Shown here: positions 1-9,684 of the stretch, one piece after another
How the letters are laid out: each line of letters opens with the position of its first letter
Numbering within the stretch: the stretch's first letter is position 1
NCBI RefSeq assembly: GCF_900101105.1
Contig: NZ_FNGA01000002.1
Location: forward strand, 294,964-358,963
Length of the DNA: 64,000 nt
Reading direction: 5' to 3'
From: Maridesulfovibrio ferrireducens
GTDB lineage: Bacteria > Desulfobacterota > Desulfovibrionia > Desulfovibrionales > Desulfovibrionaceae
Made by a program: the position numbers and the translations under genes
The notes under the pieces: generated by a model
What the model was told of the DNA's origin: nothing
The model's database searches: none
Seen by the model: only the letters and a program-made list of their open reading frames with translations

Positions 1-683
1 TGCCAGCAGGTCAATTTTGTGCTTAGCAAATTAGGCAAAAACAAAATCACTTGAAGTTCGGTATCCCCAAAAGTAATGCAACTAGGATTCACTTTAATCT
101 TTAGATCCTTTGCACCATATTTTAATTATGTCCCGAATCTTTGCAATAGATCAAAACCAATTGAACTTCAAACACTCATCCAGAAAACTTCCATTAAAAA
201 ATCAATAAACAGATTTTTTGTAGATTTGAATACAGATTAAATCCCGTACTTAAAGAACTAAAACCATCCAAATATAGCAACACCCACTTATCATTCTTAG
301 AGCAATTTACTTGAATATCGAGGTTTTTAATACACTAATTTTTTTTATAAAAATCGTGCTCACGCACCGTTCTCAGACTAAATAAATAGAAGAAGATCAT
401 ACTATACGTTCATTTATTGGATGCTGCAGCGAATTGAACACGTACGAAATTTTGAGCAATTTTAAAATTTATTGGAAAAATTTTTTCTAAAATCTCTACT
501 CAAACCACCTTCACTCCCCCACTCACAAGATTAAAAAGACATTGGACCAATATTTGCATACAGAACTAAAGGCGATAAATTTTCCTATGAAATCGCGTTG
601 ATTCCTTTTTGCCTGAAAAGAATTTCCACTGTGGAACGATTAACGAAAAACATGTTCTTTTAACTTTACAGAGAGTATGCACT
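1..683. other. AT-rich non-coding stretch
   Basis: No convincing reading frame, RNA gene or repeat was seen. The stretch is AT-rich with stops in all frames and precedes the DAHP synthase gene, so it presumably holds that gene's promoter. I could not pick a convincing -35/-10 pair. Confidence 0.5.
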
Positions 684-1520
684 ATGAACACCTTTTTACA
701 CCAATTCGCCAAAAGTAACGATTGGCTAACGAGCAAAAATTCTTTCTCCCTTATCGCCGGCCCCTGCAGCCTGGAAAGTGAAGAACAAATTCACTCTACA
801 GTCCAAGAGATCGCAAAAAATGGGGTTGATATGATCAGGGCCGGGATCTGGAAACCCAGAACTAATCCTGGTTGCTTCGAAGGGATAGGAAAGGGGGGAC
901 TTAAGTGGCTCAAGGAAGCTGGCAATGAAGTAGGACTGCCAGTAACGTGTGAAGTTGCTACTCCCGAGCATGTGGAAGCGTGCCTTAAGGAAGGCATTGA
1001 CACTCTCTGGATCGGAGCAAGAACCACAGTAAACCCGTTCAGCGTTCAAGCAATTGCAGATTCCCTGAGTGGAGTAGATATTCCAGTCATGGTCAAAAAC
1101 CCCATATGTCCCGAACTTGCCCTCTGGATAGGGGGAATCGAAAGATTGTACCGGGCTGGTATCACCAAAATATCCGCAATCCATCGTGGCTTTTCCACCA
1201 CGGAAAAAGATGCCTATCGATACTCCCCGGTATGGGAAATCCCGCTTAAGTTGAAACAAAAACTTCCCGACCTTCCTATCATTTGCGATCCCAGCCATAT
1301 TTGTGGTAAACGTAATCTTATAGAAAACGTGGCGTTAACAGCACTCGCATATGGCTTCGACGGCCTTATGCTGGAGTCTCACGTCAATCCGGATAAGGCC
1401 TTGAGTGATGCCAAGCAACAGCTCCTCCCCGCACAACTATCAAACCTGATAAAGAATCTCAAAGCAGCTAAAACAGCTGACAAAATAACACGCAGGCTAA
1501 GCGCTAAACAGGATAATTAA
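684..1520 (+). CDS. 3-deoxy-7-phosphoheptulonate (DAHP) synthase, single-domain
   Basis: Predicted to condense phosphoenolpyruvate with erythrose 4-phosphate, the first step towards chorismate, in the cytoplasm. It resembles the short AroA(I)-beta/KDO8P-synthase-like class: the early IAGPCSLES motif supplies the metal-binding Cys, KPRTNP is the substrate loop, and IHRGF, LESH and CDPSH carry the His, Glu and Asp ligands expected of the family. There is no chorismate mutase domain; the protein ends soon after the barrel (278 residues). I start at 684 rather than at the upstream ATG at 609, because GAGAG precedes 684 and the same sequence context (AGTATGCA) recurs before the next gene. The chorismatase gene starts 20 bases after the stop, so this is probably a dedicated isozyme feeding it rather than the housekeeping enzyme. 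KDO8P synthase is the main alternative; the NPxCF loop and the neighbour favour DAHP synthase. Confidence 0.85.
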   Translation: MNTFLHQFAKSNDWLTSKNSFSLIAGPCSLESEEQIHSTVQEIAKNGVDMIRAGIWKPRTNPGCFEGIGKGGLKWLKEAGNEVGLPVTCEVATPEHVEACLKEGIDTLWIGARTTVNPFSVQAIADSLSGVDIPVMVKNPICPELALWIGGIERLYRAGITKISAIHRGFSTTEKDAYRYSPVWEIPLKLKQKLPDLPIICDPSHICGKRNLIENVALTALAYGFDGLMLESHVNPDKALSDAKQQLLPAQLSNLIKNLKAAKTADKITRRLSAKQDN

Positions 1521-1540
1521 TAATCTAAAGGCAGTATGCA

Positions 1541-2686
1541 ATGAATCAAAACATGTGTTTTTCAAGATTCGACAATTCCAACTCAAATGAAGTTTTTTTA
1601 GCCATTGAATCAAAGCAGGGACTGAACTTCTCTCAGTCCCTGCAGAATGTTTTGGGCCGCTACAAAGAAGTGCTGCAGCAAGAAGGTCTAGACGATAACA
1701 GCGAAATTTTCCTGAGATTCCATTTAAGTGACATAACCAATCAGTTACCTATCCTTAAGGGAACCATTCAAGACATCGAAGACCGCAGCTTTGTCAGCAT
1801 CATTGGACAGCCTCCTGCCCGCGGAGGCAAAATCGCGCTGGAAGCATATCATATCGATGCCCCAGGGAGGTTGCGCAAGCTCGAAAGAACCCCGAACACT
1901 CTTACCGTCCGTCACGGAAATTACTGCAGCCAATGGATTAAAGGCCAACTTGCACGCCCGGAATCTTCCTACCAGCAAACACACCAGATATTTGCACATC
2001 TTGCGTCAGAAATTTCAAAATACGACGCAACAATACTCGACAATATTATCCGGACATGGATATATGTACGGGACATAGATAACAATTATCAAGGAATGGT
2101 TGACGCCCGTAGAGAACTTTTTGATATTATCGGGCTGACCAAGGGAACTCATTACATAGCTAGCACGGGCATTGAGGGACTGGGATGCAATGTTTCTGAT
2201 CTGGTCAGCATGGACTCACTGTCCATTACCGGACTGGCTCCTGAACAGATAACATTTATAAACGCTCCAGAATACCTTTGCCCCACCTATGACTACAATG
2301 TCACCTTTGAACGGGCTACACGTGTAACATACGGTGATCGTTCACATTATTACATTTCTGGGACAGCCAGCATTGACAGAGAAGGGAATATCCTTCACCC
2401 TGAGAATGTAATAAAACAAGCTGAAAGGACGTTGGTCAATATTGAAGCTTTGCTCCAAAAATACGGAGCGGAGATGAATGACCTAAAAATCCTTGTGGTA
2501 TATCTTCGCGATCCATCCGAAGCAGGAATTGTAAATAATTTTCTACAGAACGCCCTGCCGAAGAATATCCCGTGGATTATGGTTCGGGGGGCAGTATGCC
2601 GTCCCCAATGGCTTATCGAAATTGAAGGCATCGCCATTTCAAAATTTGCGGATTATAGATACGAATCTTTTTGCCATTCTATGTAG
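1541..2686 (+). CDS. Chorismatase-like protein, FkbO/Hyg5 family
   Basis: Probably splits pyruvate from chorismate to give 3,4-dihydroxycyclohexa-1,5-diene carboxylate (FkbO type) or 3-hydroxybenzoate (Hyg5/XanB2 type). The 381-residue length and the two RidA-like halves fit the family. Family-like motifs occur in the C-terminal half: FERATR, YYISGTASI, VVYLRD, and VCRPQWLIEIEG, which carries the Cys and Glu expected at the active site. The start lies behind AAGGCAG. The gene follows the DAHP synthase and precedes a protein of unknown family, suggesting a small cluster that makes and uses a chorismate-derived acid. The sequence alone does not show which product is formed. Confidence 0.8.
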   Translation: MNQNMCFSRFDNSNSNEVFLAIESKQGLNFSQSLQNVLGRYKEVLQQEGLDDNSEIFLRFHLSDITNQLPILKGTIQDIEDRSFVSIIGQPPARGGKIALEAYHIDAPGRLRKLERTPNTLTVRHGNYCSQWIKGQLARPESSYQQTHQIFAHLASEISKYDATILDNIIRTWIYVRDIDNNYQGMVDARRELFDIIGLTKGTHYIASTGIEGLGCNVSDLVSMDSLSITGLAPEQITFINAPEYLCPTYDYNVTFERATRVTYGDRSHYYISGTASIDREGNILHPENVIKQAERTLVNIEALLQKYGAEMNDLKILVVYLRDPSEAGIVNNFLQNALPKNIPWIMVRGAVCRPQWLIEIEGIAISKFADYRYESFCHSM

Positions 2687-2706
2687 ACCCAGCAGGAGAA
2701 CAATTT

Positions 2707-4716
2707 ATGTCGACAACACAAGCACTCACCGGCCCACTGATTAAATCAGGATCCTATGTTGAAAGCCGAGGTCCTGAGCATATTATCACAATGTTTAAAG
2801 AATACGACATAAAAAGGTACGCCGTATATGTTGACCACACCACTGTCCCACAGCATATCCCTTCACGTATTGGAAAATACGAATTAGCGGGATTTTATAC
2901 TTTTGATATCAATCTAGCCGGAGCCTGCATACTCGACAGCACCATACAACTTTTACGGACAGACGCCCCCATGCCCGACTGCGACGGATGGCTTGTGGCT
3001 TCCACTTCCCGAGCCTCGGCTTTTTCTCTTGCACATGCACTTCTTGAAACAAACAACTCACATCAAATCATTATTCGTTACTACTCTGGACAAACATCCG
3101 AAATAAGCGCGTATATGGACTTCATTTCAGATGAAGCGGAAACCGTTATTAATATAAACCACTATTTTAATCGCAAGTTTCGTATTGTTTTCCCCGTGGA
3201 CTTGAGATGGAAAGTGTGCGCCTGCGATGGAACCATTGTACGATCAGGACAAGTGATCATTCCTCCGGGAGGTTGCATCTCTTTGAAGAGTGCTGAAATG
3301 AACCTTTCCAATTTCAGGGGGTATCTGAAGGTAGAGTGCGAAATTGAAAACCTACAATCCCGAGTACAGCCGTTCATTCATTTTTGGGCAGATTACATTA
3401 GTCCTGCGGGGATGTGCCGTAACCATCAGTCCGGATGGTCTCAATGGCCGCCTCACACCGTTTTCAATCGCGGAATTGTCCCGTCAAACCCCGATCTTGA
3501 AGCATACACATGCATATATAATGAAAATGACTGCCCGGTTACAGTTAGGGCTCTGCTCCATTTTCATAAAGATGGGCAGGATATTTCTGTTGAAAAGAGT
3601 TTGGTTCCGATTCTTGCTGGGCACATGTCCTACCAGAACCTCAATGAATTATTTTCAGATCTGCCGCTTGATAAGACTTCAGGAGCATATGTACTTTTAA
3701 GCTGCGATAAACCTTTGCATCGCCCGAACCATTATCTTGTACAAAAAGGAACCTTCATACCTGTTGACACCTACCATCAGACAGGTGGAAGTGCTAGATT
3801 CTGGAGCAATTCCACAAAGGTCCTTGATAAACAAGAAATCAAAATCCGTAACTCAGCTAACATGCGTCTTTGGGAAGTAGTATTTCCTCTTCTTGACAAA
3901 AGATTTGAAATTGAAACATGGATAGGACTACTGTCGCCGACCACATGCGAACTTACTAAGGTTCTCTTTCGTGTTCTGGATGAAAACGGCAATGAAATTT
4001 TCTCAAAACCGGAAAAAATAGGTCCTTCCAGCCCTCAGTTTACGAATTTGAATGAATATATGAGCAAACATGGAGTAGACTTAAGCGGCAAAGGCAATTT
4101 ATGTATCACACCCGATCCGGAATCAGCCAGAATCAGCCCTAGTTCACCCCCTTTCACTTTCGCGCTTAAACATAAGAATTTTCCTTACCTATGCACTACA
4201 TTTATAAGCAGTGGACCAGACGTAAACATCCCGTTTTACGTGAATGCGTCACTTCCTAAATCCCGTGAATACTCATATTCCCCGATGCAGGTGAGTGACC
4301 ATTTTGGCCCGGGAACATTGGATGATGAGTATGATTCCTTATACATAGTGCGGCATCATTCACTGAACAAATCCTATAACACGACCGCAGAATACCATGT
4401 GGAAATCTATGATAAAGACGGCAGAATGTATGTAGTGCACCGTGAAGTTGGCCCTAATACGCATGACACTTTCCTGCTGAGTGAGTTGCTGGAAGAAACC
4501 CCAATCAAAGGGAAGTATGGTGATTACACCATCTGGTTCAAGAGCTACAACCAATTGCTCAAACCTTATATCGCCCTTTTCCGTAAAAGCGACAAAGCTA
4601 TCTCTCTTGATGACGGATCGGAAGGAACTCTGCAGACCGAACCGCAGATTGCACAGATCGATCCACATGAATTGCTTTCATACCTTCAGGACCTTGGGTT
4701 GGTAAAAAAGGGCTAG
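2707..4716 (+). CDS. Uncharacterised 669-residue protein linked to the chorismatase
   Basis: I do not recognise a family. The ATG at 2707 is preceded by AGGAG at a good distance; an upstream ATG at 2671 overlaps the previous gene and lacks such a site. No signal peptide or membrane segment is evident, so it is probably cytoplasmic. The sequence is rich in beta-strand-like stretches and aromatic residues, with several repeats of a pattern resembling small beta-sandwich units (for example around residues 200-260, 330-400 and 480-560), but no catalytic motif stands out. The start is only 20 bases past the chorismatase stop, so it is likely co-transcribed. A role in handling or attaching the chorismate-derived product is possible but unproven. 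Confidence 0.75.
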   Translation: MSTTQALTGPLIKSGSYVESRGPEHIITMFKEYDIKRYAVYVDHTTVPQHIPSRIGKYELAGFYTFDINLAGACILDSTIQLLRTDAPMPDCDGWLVASTSRASAFSLAHALLETNNSHQIIIRYYSGQTSEISAYMDFISDEAETVININHYFNRKFRIVFPVDLRWKVCACDGTIVRSGQVIIPPGGCISLKSAEMNLSNFRGYLKVECEIENLQSRVQPFIHFWADYISPAGMCRNHQSGWSQWPPHTVFNRGIVPSNPDLEAYTCIYNENDCPVTVRALLHFHKDGQDISVEKSLVPILAGHMSYQNLNELFSDLPLDKTSGAYVLLSCDKPLHRPNHYLVQKGTFIPVDTYHQTGGSARFWSNSTKVLDKQEIKIRNSANMRLWEVVFPLLDKRFEIETWIGLLSPTTCELTKVLFRVLDENGNEIFSKPEKIGPSSPQFTNLNEYMSKHGVDLSGKGNLCITPDPESARISPSSPPFTFALKHKNFPYLCTTFISSGPDVNIPFYVNASLPKSREYSYSPMQVSDHFGPGTLDDEYDSLYIVRHHSLNKSYNTTAEYHVEIYDKDGRMYVVHREVGPNTHDTFLLSELLEETPIKGKYGDYTIWFKSYNQLLKPYIALFRKSDKAISLDDGSEGTLQTEPQIAQIDPHELLSYLQDLGLVKKG

Positions 4717-4828
4717 GCTATTCCTCTGAAATTAATATAAATTCCGAAGTCCTAATAATTACTCTATCTGATTTGCACACCATGCAGCTAAGATGGAGGC
4801 TCGAATGCTCTAAAACAGAAGGTGCACT

Positions 4829-4927
4829 ATGAAAAATTCGGAACCGGTTATTTGTGTAATTGACGGATTGGCTTGTTCAGGGGCAACATTGCTTTACTCC
4901 TTACGTCGATTCGATGAAGAATATTAA
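4829..4927 (+). pseudogene. Short P-loop-like fragment, possible sulfotransferase remnant
   Basis: A 32-codon frame begins behind GAAGGTG and contains the stretch CVIDGLACSGATLLYSL, which resembles the N-terminal phosphosulfate-binding loop of sulfotransferases (GxxxSGTTLL). It stops soon after, and no continuation was found in other frames. It could be a truncated gene or chance similarity. Confidence 0.25.
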
Positions 4928-5213
4928 CGGTCAAACTGACCCTAGGGAAAACTTAAAATGTAGTAATCCACCAATGAAAGGTATGAAACTCAAAAAAACT
5001 GGAGTAATCGGATAAGGCTGGTCAGGCGTGATATACAGGCGAGCAGATGGTTAGGAGAAGTAACCCCACAAAAATACGATAAAACGGATCTCAGGACCTA
5101 GAATGTGTACGCGGAACTATTCTCCAACGTGTTGCACATGCCGCACTTTGGGAATGCTCCATTTGCAACACGTTGGTAAAGATAAATTAATCGGAAAACA
5201 TTGTAGAGGGATG
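4928..5213. other. Non-coding stretch with a perfect 13-bp inverted repeat
   Basis: No gene is supported here. The stretch separates the chorismatase cluster from the convergent methyltransferase gene and includes the inverted repeat at 5124-5176. Confidence 0.4.
5124..5176. repeat. Perfect 13-bp inverted repeat with 27-base loop
   Basis: CCAACGTGTTGCA at 5124-5136 is exactly complementary to TGCAACACGTTGG at 5164-5176. No T-run follows on either strand, so an ordinary intrinsic terminator is unlikely. It may be a recombination or protein-binding site, or the end of a lost element. Confidence 0.6.
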
Positions 5214-6617
5214 TTATTTAAGCCAAGGATATTTGATTTTTATTGCTATGCAATTTTTTATTTTCTGGCTGTTGAATTGTTGGATCGAAATAACATCTGG
5301 CCAATGAAATTCTTTCTCCAACTTCATCTCCAAATAATCAATCGGCGAATAGTCCTTTATTTTCCAAGAATTTGCATGAAAGACACAGGCGATAAACGCC
5401 AAGGCTAAAGGAGATTTGCCGTTCTCAAAATAAACCCCAAATTCTTCTCTTGCGTCACTGTAGTTGTTTATAAATTTATAAGCAGAGATTAAATAATTTG
5501 CAGCATTCTTCAAGTCTCTGTCTGCTTTGCTCCTTTGACAAAATGAAACCAGTTTGTCAATTCGCTTATTGCGAAACAAATAGTCTGCAGAATCTAAGAA
5601 AACTACCTGAGCATCGCTTAATGTGTCCTTAGGTATTGAAGCATATATTGACAAAACTTCATCAGTGATGCCGATGTCAGCCAATTGAACCAAGACATCA
5701 TAGTACTTATCAAGCGGTAAAGATGAAGATGCGCCGTTTGTCCATTTTGTTAAAATGATGGCAATTGCCGAATCATGGTACAATCCTGCCCGACCTCTCT
5801 GCGGAAATAGCAACAATGGTTTAAAACGACTTAAGCGGTAATCAGACATCTTTTCAGTTAAGTCTGGATTGCCACCTCTGTAACGGCCATTTTGCCAGAA
5901 AAAAATGCCATTTTCGCTTAGATGATTTTCAATCCATTGCAAATAGACCCTTACGGTTTCTTTATCCATTTCTGCCAGAGAGGCTTCGTTGATTATCAAA
6001 TCAAAATTTTTCCGAACATGTTTAATTTCTGAAGGAAAGTAGAAATTAAAGAATGCATTGTTGTTACTGTCGTTAAGCGAGTAGGGCAAGTCCGGAAATC
6101 TTTCCGTTAGATAAAAAGCTGCATTTTTTAAATTTTCAAATAGATCAATATCCGTATATGATGCCAATATGTTCTGATCGATCAGCATAGAGGAGACTGC
6201 TCCCCAGCCCGCACCAATTTCTGCACAATGTATTTTGCCTTTATGAAGCCCTGCGACTTTGAGTCCTTCCTCGATATAGGAATATGACCCGAACTTAAAC
6301 AGGTGAGGTACAGATATTTGGGAATCTCCAAGTTTAATGAAAAATGGATTACCTACTTTCGAAAAGTTCATCTTCTTAATTAGATCTGCGTCTAAGTATG
6401 CTCCGAATCTCTTCAACAGTGCTATAGTTTCAAGTTTACCTTGCCTAGGACCTGTACCATAAAGAAGGTTATTATCCGACAGCATGTTATGGTACGTTGA
6501 ATATGAAGCAGTTTTGTCTCGTTCCGCTAATGCCCTATCCCACAAGATTGATTTTTTATTATAAATAGAAGGAGAAACGGTCTTCTCTGCTTCTATGATT
6601 TCTTCAAGAATGGTCAC
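5214..6617 (-). CDS. Putative sugar O-methyltransferase
   Basis: The middle of the protein matches the putative sugar O-methyltransferase family of glycan clusters: CAEIGAGWGAVSSML is the SAM-binding loop, TDIDLFENL follows as the acidic strand, and LIINEASLAEMD is a later motif, with FFWQNGRYRGG near the end of the domain. The last 170 residues form a helical, repeat-like extension without a recognised domain. I prefer the GTG start at 6617 because GGAGG lies five bases upstream; the ATG at 6629 overlaps that same site. It is alone on this strand and converges on the chorismatase side. The acceptor sugar is unknown. Confidence 0.65.
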   Translation of the reverse strand: MTILEEIIEAEKTVSPSIYNKKSILWDRALAERDKTASYSTYHNMLSDNNLLYGTGPRQGKLETIALLKRFGAYLDADLIKKMNFSKVGNPFFIKLGDSQISVPHLFKFGSYSYIEEGLKVAGLHKGKIHCAEIGAGWGAVSSMLIDQNILASYTDIDLFENLKNAAFYLTERFPDLPYSLNDSNNNAFFNFYFPSEIKHVRKNFDLIINEASLAEMDKETVRVYLQWIENHLSENGIFFWQNGRYRGGNPDLTEKMSDYRLSRFKPLLLFPQRGRAGLYHDSAIAIILTKWTNGASSSLPLDKYYDVLVQLADIGITDEVLSIYASIPKDTLSDAQVVFLDSADYLFRNKRIDKLVSFCQRSKADRDLKNAANYLISAYKFINNYSDAREEFGVYFENGKSPLALAFIACVFHANSWKIKDYSPIDYLEMKLEKEFHWPDVISIQQFNSQKIKNCIAIKIKYPWLK

Positions 6618-6629
6618 GAATTCCTCCAT

Positions 6630-7132
6630 TTACTGCAGATAAGCATTTTAAGTGGCCAGACCACTACCCCAAGATCACAATAGAAACCGAATTCAGAAAT
6701 CCTTTAGTGACATTCTATAGTCATGATGGTAAATTTTATATATGATTCCGGTGTACGTATAAGCTGATGCGATAAAATAGACAAAGTTTCTTTCCTAAAA
6801 GAATCATCATCGTAAGAAAGTGGCACTTCCTTATAACACCCTTAATTTTAAGAAATGATACACCCTTCACAGGAAAAATCAACTTGAATGACTTTTTCGT
6901 AAGGGTTGGGCTGCCCCCTCTTAAATTGGGGTAAACTCCAAAGTAGTTTCAACACTTTTAAAGAAGGCTATCCAAACACTTACGCTGTTTGTAACAAAAA
7001 TACATGTATTGATGAACCTATTTCACAAAAACTTTACAGATTGCTCAGGTAAGGTATGATATTGCTTTGGGAGACTTGTTCGTATATGATTATATGCAAA
7101 TAAATAATTGCAGATTCAGATGGAGGAAACTC
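6630..7132. promoter_or_regulatory. Divergent intergenic region between two methyltransferase genes
   Basis: About 500 bases, AT-rich, without a supported gene. Both flanking genes read outward, so promoters for both should lie here. A TGGCAC sequence occurs near 6821 but lacks the GC dinucleotide at the spacing needed for a sigma-54 promoter. Confidence 0.4.
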
Positions 7133-8239
7133 GTGGACAGCTCAAAAAAAATTAGAATAGATCTCTCCGAAAATTGGCGACAAACAGAAGTATTAAAGTC
7201 TCTTTCAGACTTACCAATCGGATTTATTGATATTGGAGCGCGTTATGGAGCCCACGATATCGTTACGCCCCTTGGACAGTTAGTTGCTGTCATGGCTTTT
7301 GAACCGGACAAGGAAGCAGCGGCTGAATTAAGAACTCTTGCTGAGTCAGACCCGCTAGGACGTCTTACTCTCGTGCAGGAACTGGCTCTTGGCGAAGCCC
7401 ATGGCTCTGCAGGTCTACATATGACAGCAGATCCTGCAGCGAGTTCACTGTTTGCGCCAAATCCAGCTGTAGTTGAACGCTATAATATTTCGCGAGCCCG
7501 TCCAACAGGAAAACAATTGCCTATTACAATTAAACCTCTGGACGAGGTATTGAAGGCCCAGCAGGACAAACAGGCCGCCTGGGGTGAAATAATTAAGCTT
7601 GATACTCAAGGTTATGAATTGGCGATACTCAAAGGGGCGGAACAGACCTTACGTACAACAACTGTAGCTTTGTTCATTGAAACTGAATTTCTTCCAATTT
7701 ATAATGATCAACCGTTGTTTTCTGAAGTTGAGTCATATTTGCGCAGCCTTGGGTTTTCTTTTTTTGGTTTTCATGATGTTCATCTCCGCTCGAAACGCCT
7801 TGTCGATAAACGGAATTATCCTTTAGGACGAGAACGACCTTATTGGGCGGACGCTATATTCTTCAAAGACCCAATTGAACAAAGTTCATGGACCTTTTCT
7901 AACGATGCTCCACAAACTAATTTCTCTAATACTAATGAACGACAAACAGCCGTTCTAATATTAGCCGCATTCTGTTTTGGATATATCGATTTTGCCTTAG
8001 AATTGCTTGCGATACTGCCTTGGCCTCCTGAGAGCCAACAGAGATTGCGAAAGTTGCTCCTAGATAGCATTGCACAACAACCAAAGAACACCATACGCGA
8101 GCTTGAGGGGTTGCTGGAAGACATGCACAAATCACCCGAAGACGCTAATCTACTTCTTGGTTTATTTATGGACAAATATCGTTCATACGCTGACTTTGGC
8201 GATATTACTTGTCCTCATTTTTCCAAATCGCCCAAATAG
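7133..8239 (+). CDS. FkbM-family methyltransferase with C-terminal extension
   Basis: A SAM-dependent methyltransferase of the FkbM type, usually acting on sugar or polyketide hydroxyls. The fold's motifs are in order: GFIDIGARYGAHD (SAM loop), AFEPDKEAAAEL (acidic strand 2), EIIKLDTQGYELAILKGAE (the LDTQG/E signature) and ALFIETEF. The GTG at 7133 is preceded by GGAGG; the TTG at 7067 lies farther upstream without such a site. About 120 residues follow the catalytic domain and are mainly helical, of unknown role. The neighbours are glycan-tailoring genes. Confidence 0.75.
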   Translation: MDSSKKIRIDLSENWRQTEVLKSLSDLPIGFIDIGARYGAHDIVTPLGQLVAVMAFEPDKEAAAELRTLAESDPLGRLTLVQELALGEAHGSAGLHMTADPAASSLFAPNPAVVERYNISRARPTGKQLPITIKPLDEVLKAQQDKQAAWGEIIKLDTQGYELAILKGAEQTLRTTTVALFIETEFLPIYNDQPLFSEVESYLRSLGFSFFGFHDVHLRSKRLVDKRNYPLGRERPYWADAIFFKDPIEQSSWTFSNDAPQTNFSNTNERQTAVLILAAFCFGYIDFALELLAILPWPPESQQRLRKLLLDSIAQQPKNTIRELEGLLEDMHKSPEDANLLLGLFMDKYRSYADFGDITCPHFSKSPK

Positions 8240-8382
8240 ATGGCTAAAATTATACCAAAAAATTTGTTGTTCGGATTGTTAGATAACCATTTCATAAATG
8301 GAAGGAAAACCAAGAATCACGTAATGGAACTAGGCCCGCGCAATAATTTTAGATATATCTAGACGGCCAAATATAATCGAGG

Positions 8383-9453
8383 TCAACCAAGTTTGCTGAC
8401 AGTATCGCAGTTATGGCTTTCAGCCACGTAACCTTCGCCAATCTCTGGTTCATCCAATGGCTGAGCCAGCACATAATCACGTACACGTTCATAATTTATT
8501 TGTTCAAAAGAGGACTGAGTATTGTATGCTTTCTCCCGTTTCAAAAAATGAGGATGCTGCCGGACTGAATGGCCAATACTATCAGTTAGCCGAAACGCAA
8601 CCAAATAAGCCACCAACTGTTCGCAAGCATTGCGGGCCAAGTGCAAGGGAATGTTGTCCACGCTTGCTATGCTGTTAGCCAAAATGTCGACAAATGTATT
8701 TATATCATTATGCCATGTTCTGGAAAAAATGGCTTTACGCATGTGGAGGTATGGATTTTGAGAGCCTAGATTGTCATCATGTTTTTGCCGAATCACAAAC
8801 AACTCGTTTATAAAGCCAATTTTACCCTTTATGACCGCATTTAACATCCAAACGTATTCTGCCGCGAAGTGTGGAAACTGAACGGTATAAGCTTCCTTCG
8901 GGACGTTGTCTTTGTAAATTTCAGGATACGTTAGCAAATACATTGTGTTACCAAATAAGTTTAAATAAGCCTCAAATCGCCCCACGGCTTGATCCTGATG
9001 ATACGGTAGAGTTGGCAGCAAAGCTACCTTTTGATTCTGTGTTTCACCATGAGCGTGCATAAACACGATGTCGCCGTGCACTGCGGTAAAATCCGAATTC
9101 TCCTTTAGAAAAGTTACGCACTTATCCAAAGTTTGCGGCACCGGAATGTCGTCGTCAAACGCGGTCATGCAGTAGGTGGTCTCAACTTCTCCCACCCCCA
9201 AGGCAATGGCCTGATTTATACTGATTGAGACACTCATACCCGGAGACTTGGGCACTGGCAGGTGCTTAACTTCGTAAAAAAGCTTCTGCCGCGCCAACAT
9301 TTTACGCGTGGATTCATATGTAGCATAACTGCTGGAATCCATAATCAGAAGGACTCCCTCGAAGCCGAGGGCTTGCAACGCATTAACGTAGCGGTACAGA
9401 AAATTGGTTCTTTCTAAAGTAGGAACTATTAGAGTTACGTCTTTGCCGGGCAT
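8383..9453 (-). CDS. Family-2-like glycosyltransferase
   Basis: The N-terminus VTLIVPTLERTNFLYRYVNAL is typical of the nucleotide-sugar site of TIGR00180-like glycosyltransferase domains, followed by LLIMDSSS and the metal-binding FDDDI around residue 100. A later AEYVWMLNAVIKGKIGF fits the acceptor side of the fold. The start is well supported by AAGGAG upstream of the ATG. It is divergent from the FkbM gene at 9685, so both share the 9454-9684 control region. Donor and acceptor sugars cannot be told from sequence. Confidence 0.7.
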   Translation of the reverse strand: MPGKDVTLIVPTLERTNFLYRYVNALQALGFEGVLLIMDSSSYATYESTRKMLARQKLFYEVKHLPVPKSPGMSVSISINQAIALGVGEVETTYCMTAFDDDIPVPQTLDKCVTFLKENSDFTAVHGDIVFMHAHGETQNQKVALLPTLPYHQDQAVGRFEAYLNLFGNTMYLLTYPEIYKDNVPKEAYTVQFPHFAAEYVWMLNAVIKGKIGFINELFVIRQKHDDNLGSQNPYLHMRKAIFSRTWHNDINTFVDILANSIASVDNIPLHLARNACEQLVAYLVAFRLTDSIGHSVRQHPHFLKREKAYNTQSSFEQINYERVRDYVLAQPLDEPEIGEGYVAESHNCDTVSKLG

Positions 9454-9684
9454 GGGTATATTCTCCTTTACTATGCCCGGGGTAAGACGGTCAAAACGCA
9501 GCCTTCACCAACTTGGACCAATGAAACAAGCTCGCAACGTTTCCCTCAAAAAATACGGGCGTAATTTTTTTGTATGTAATATTGACAATATACATACCAT
9601 AGGTAATGGTCAAGTTAATCATAGTCCTAGTAAGGACAAGCCTTTGAGGCCGACAACTCTTTAACTTATTGGGAATATTAGACC
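9454..9684. promoter_or_regulatory. Divergent promoter region
   Basis: This region separates two outward-reading genes. A TTGACA hexamer lies on the + strand at about 9585, with only a poor -10 match downstream, so the promoter assignment is weak. Confidence 0.3.

Noticed and set aside
726..1298. Minus-strand open frame of 190 codons opposite the DAHP synthase gene
   Set aside because: It is a shadow of a clearly conserved gene; its composition is unnatural and there is no ribosome site.
5103..5408. Plus-strand frame of 101 codons
   Set aside because: It overlaps the inverted repeat and the methyltransferase end, and has no family-like content.
6815..6840. TGGCAC as a possible sigma-54 promoter
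   Set aside because: The GC dinucleotide ten bases after GG is missing (TA instead).
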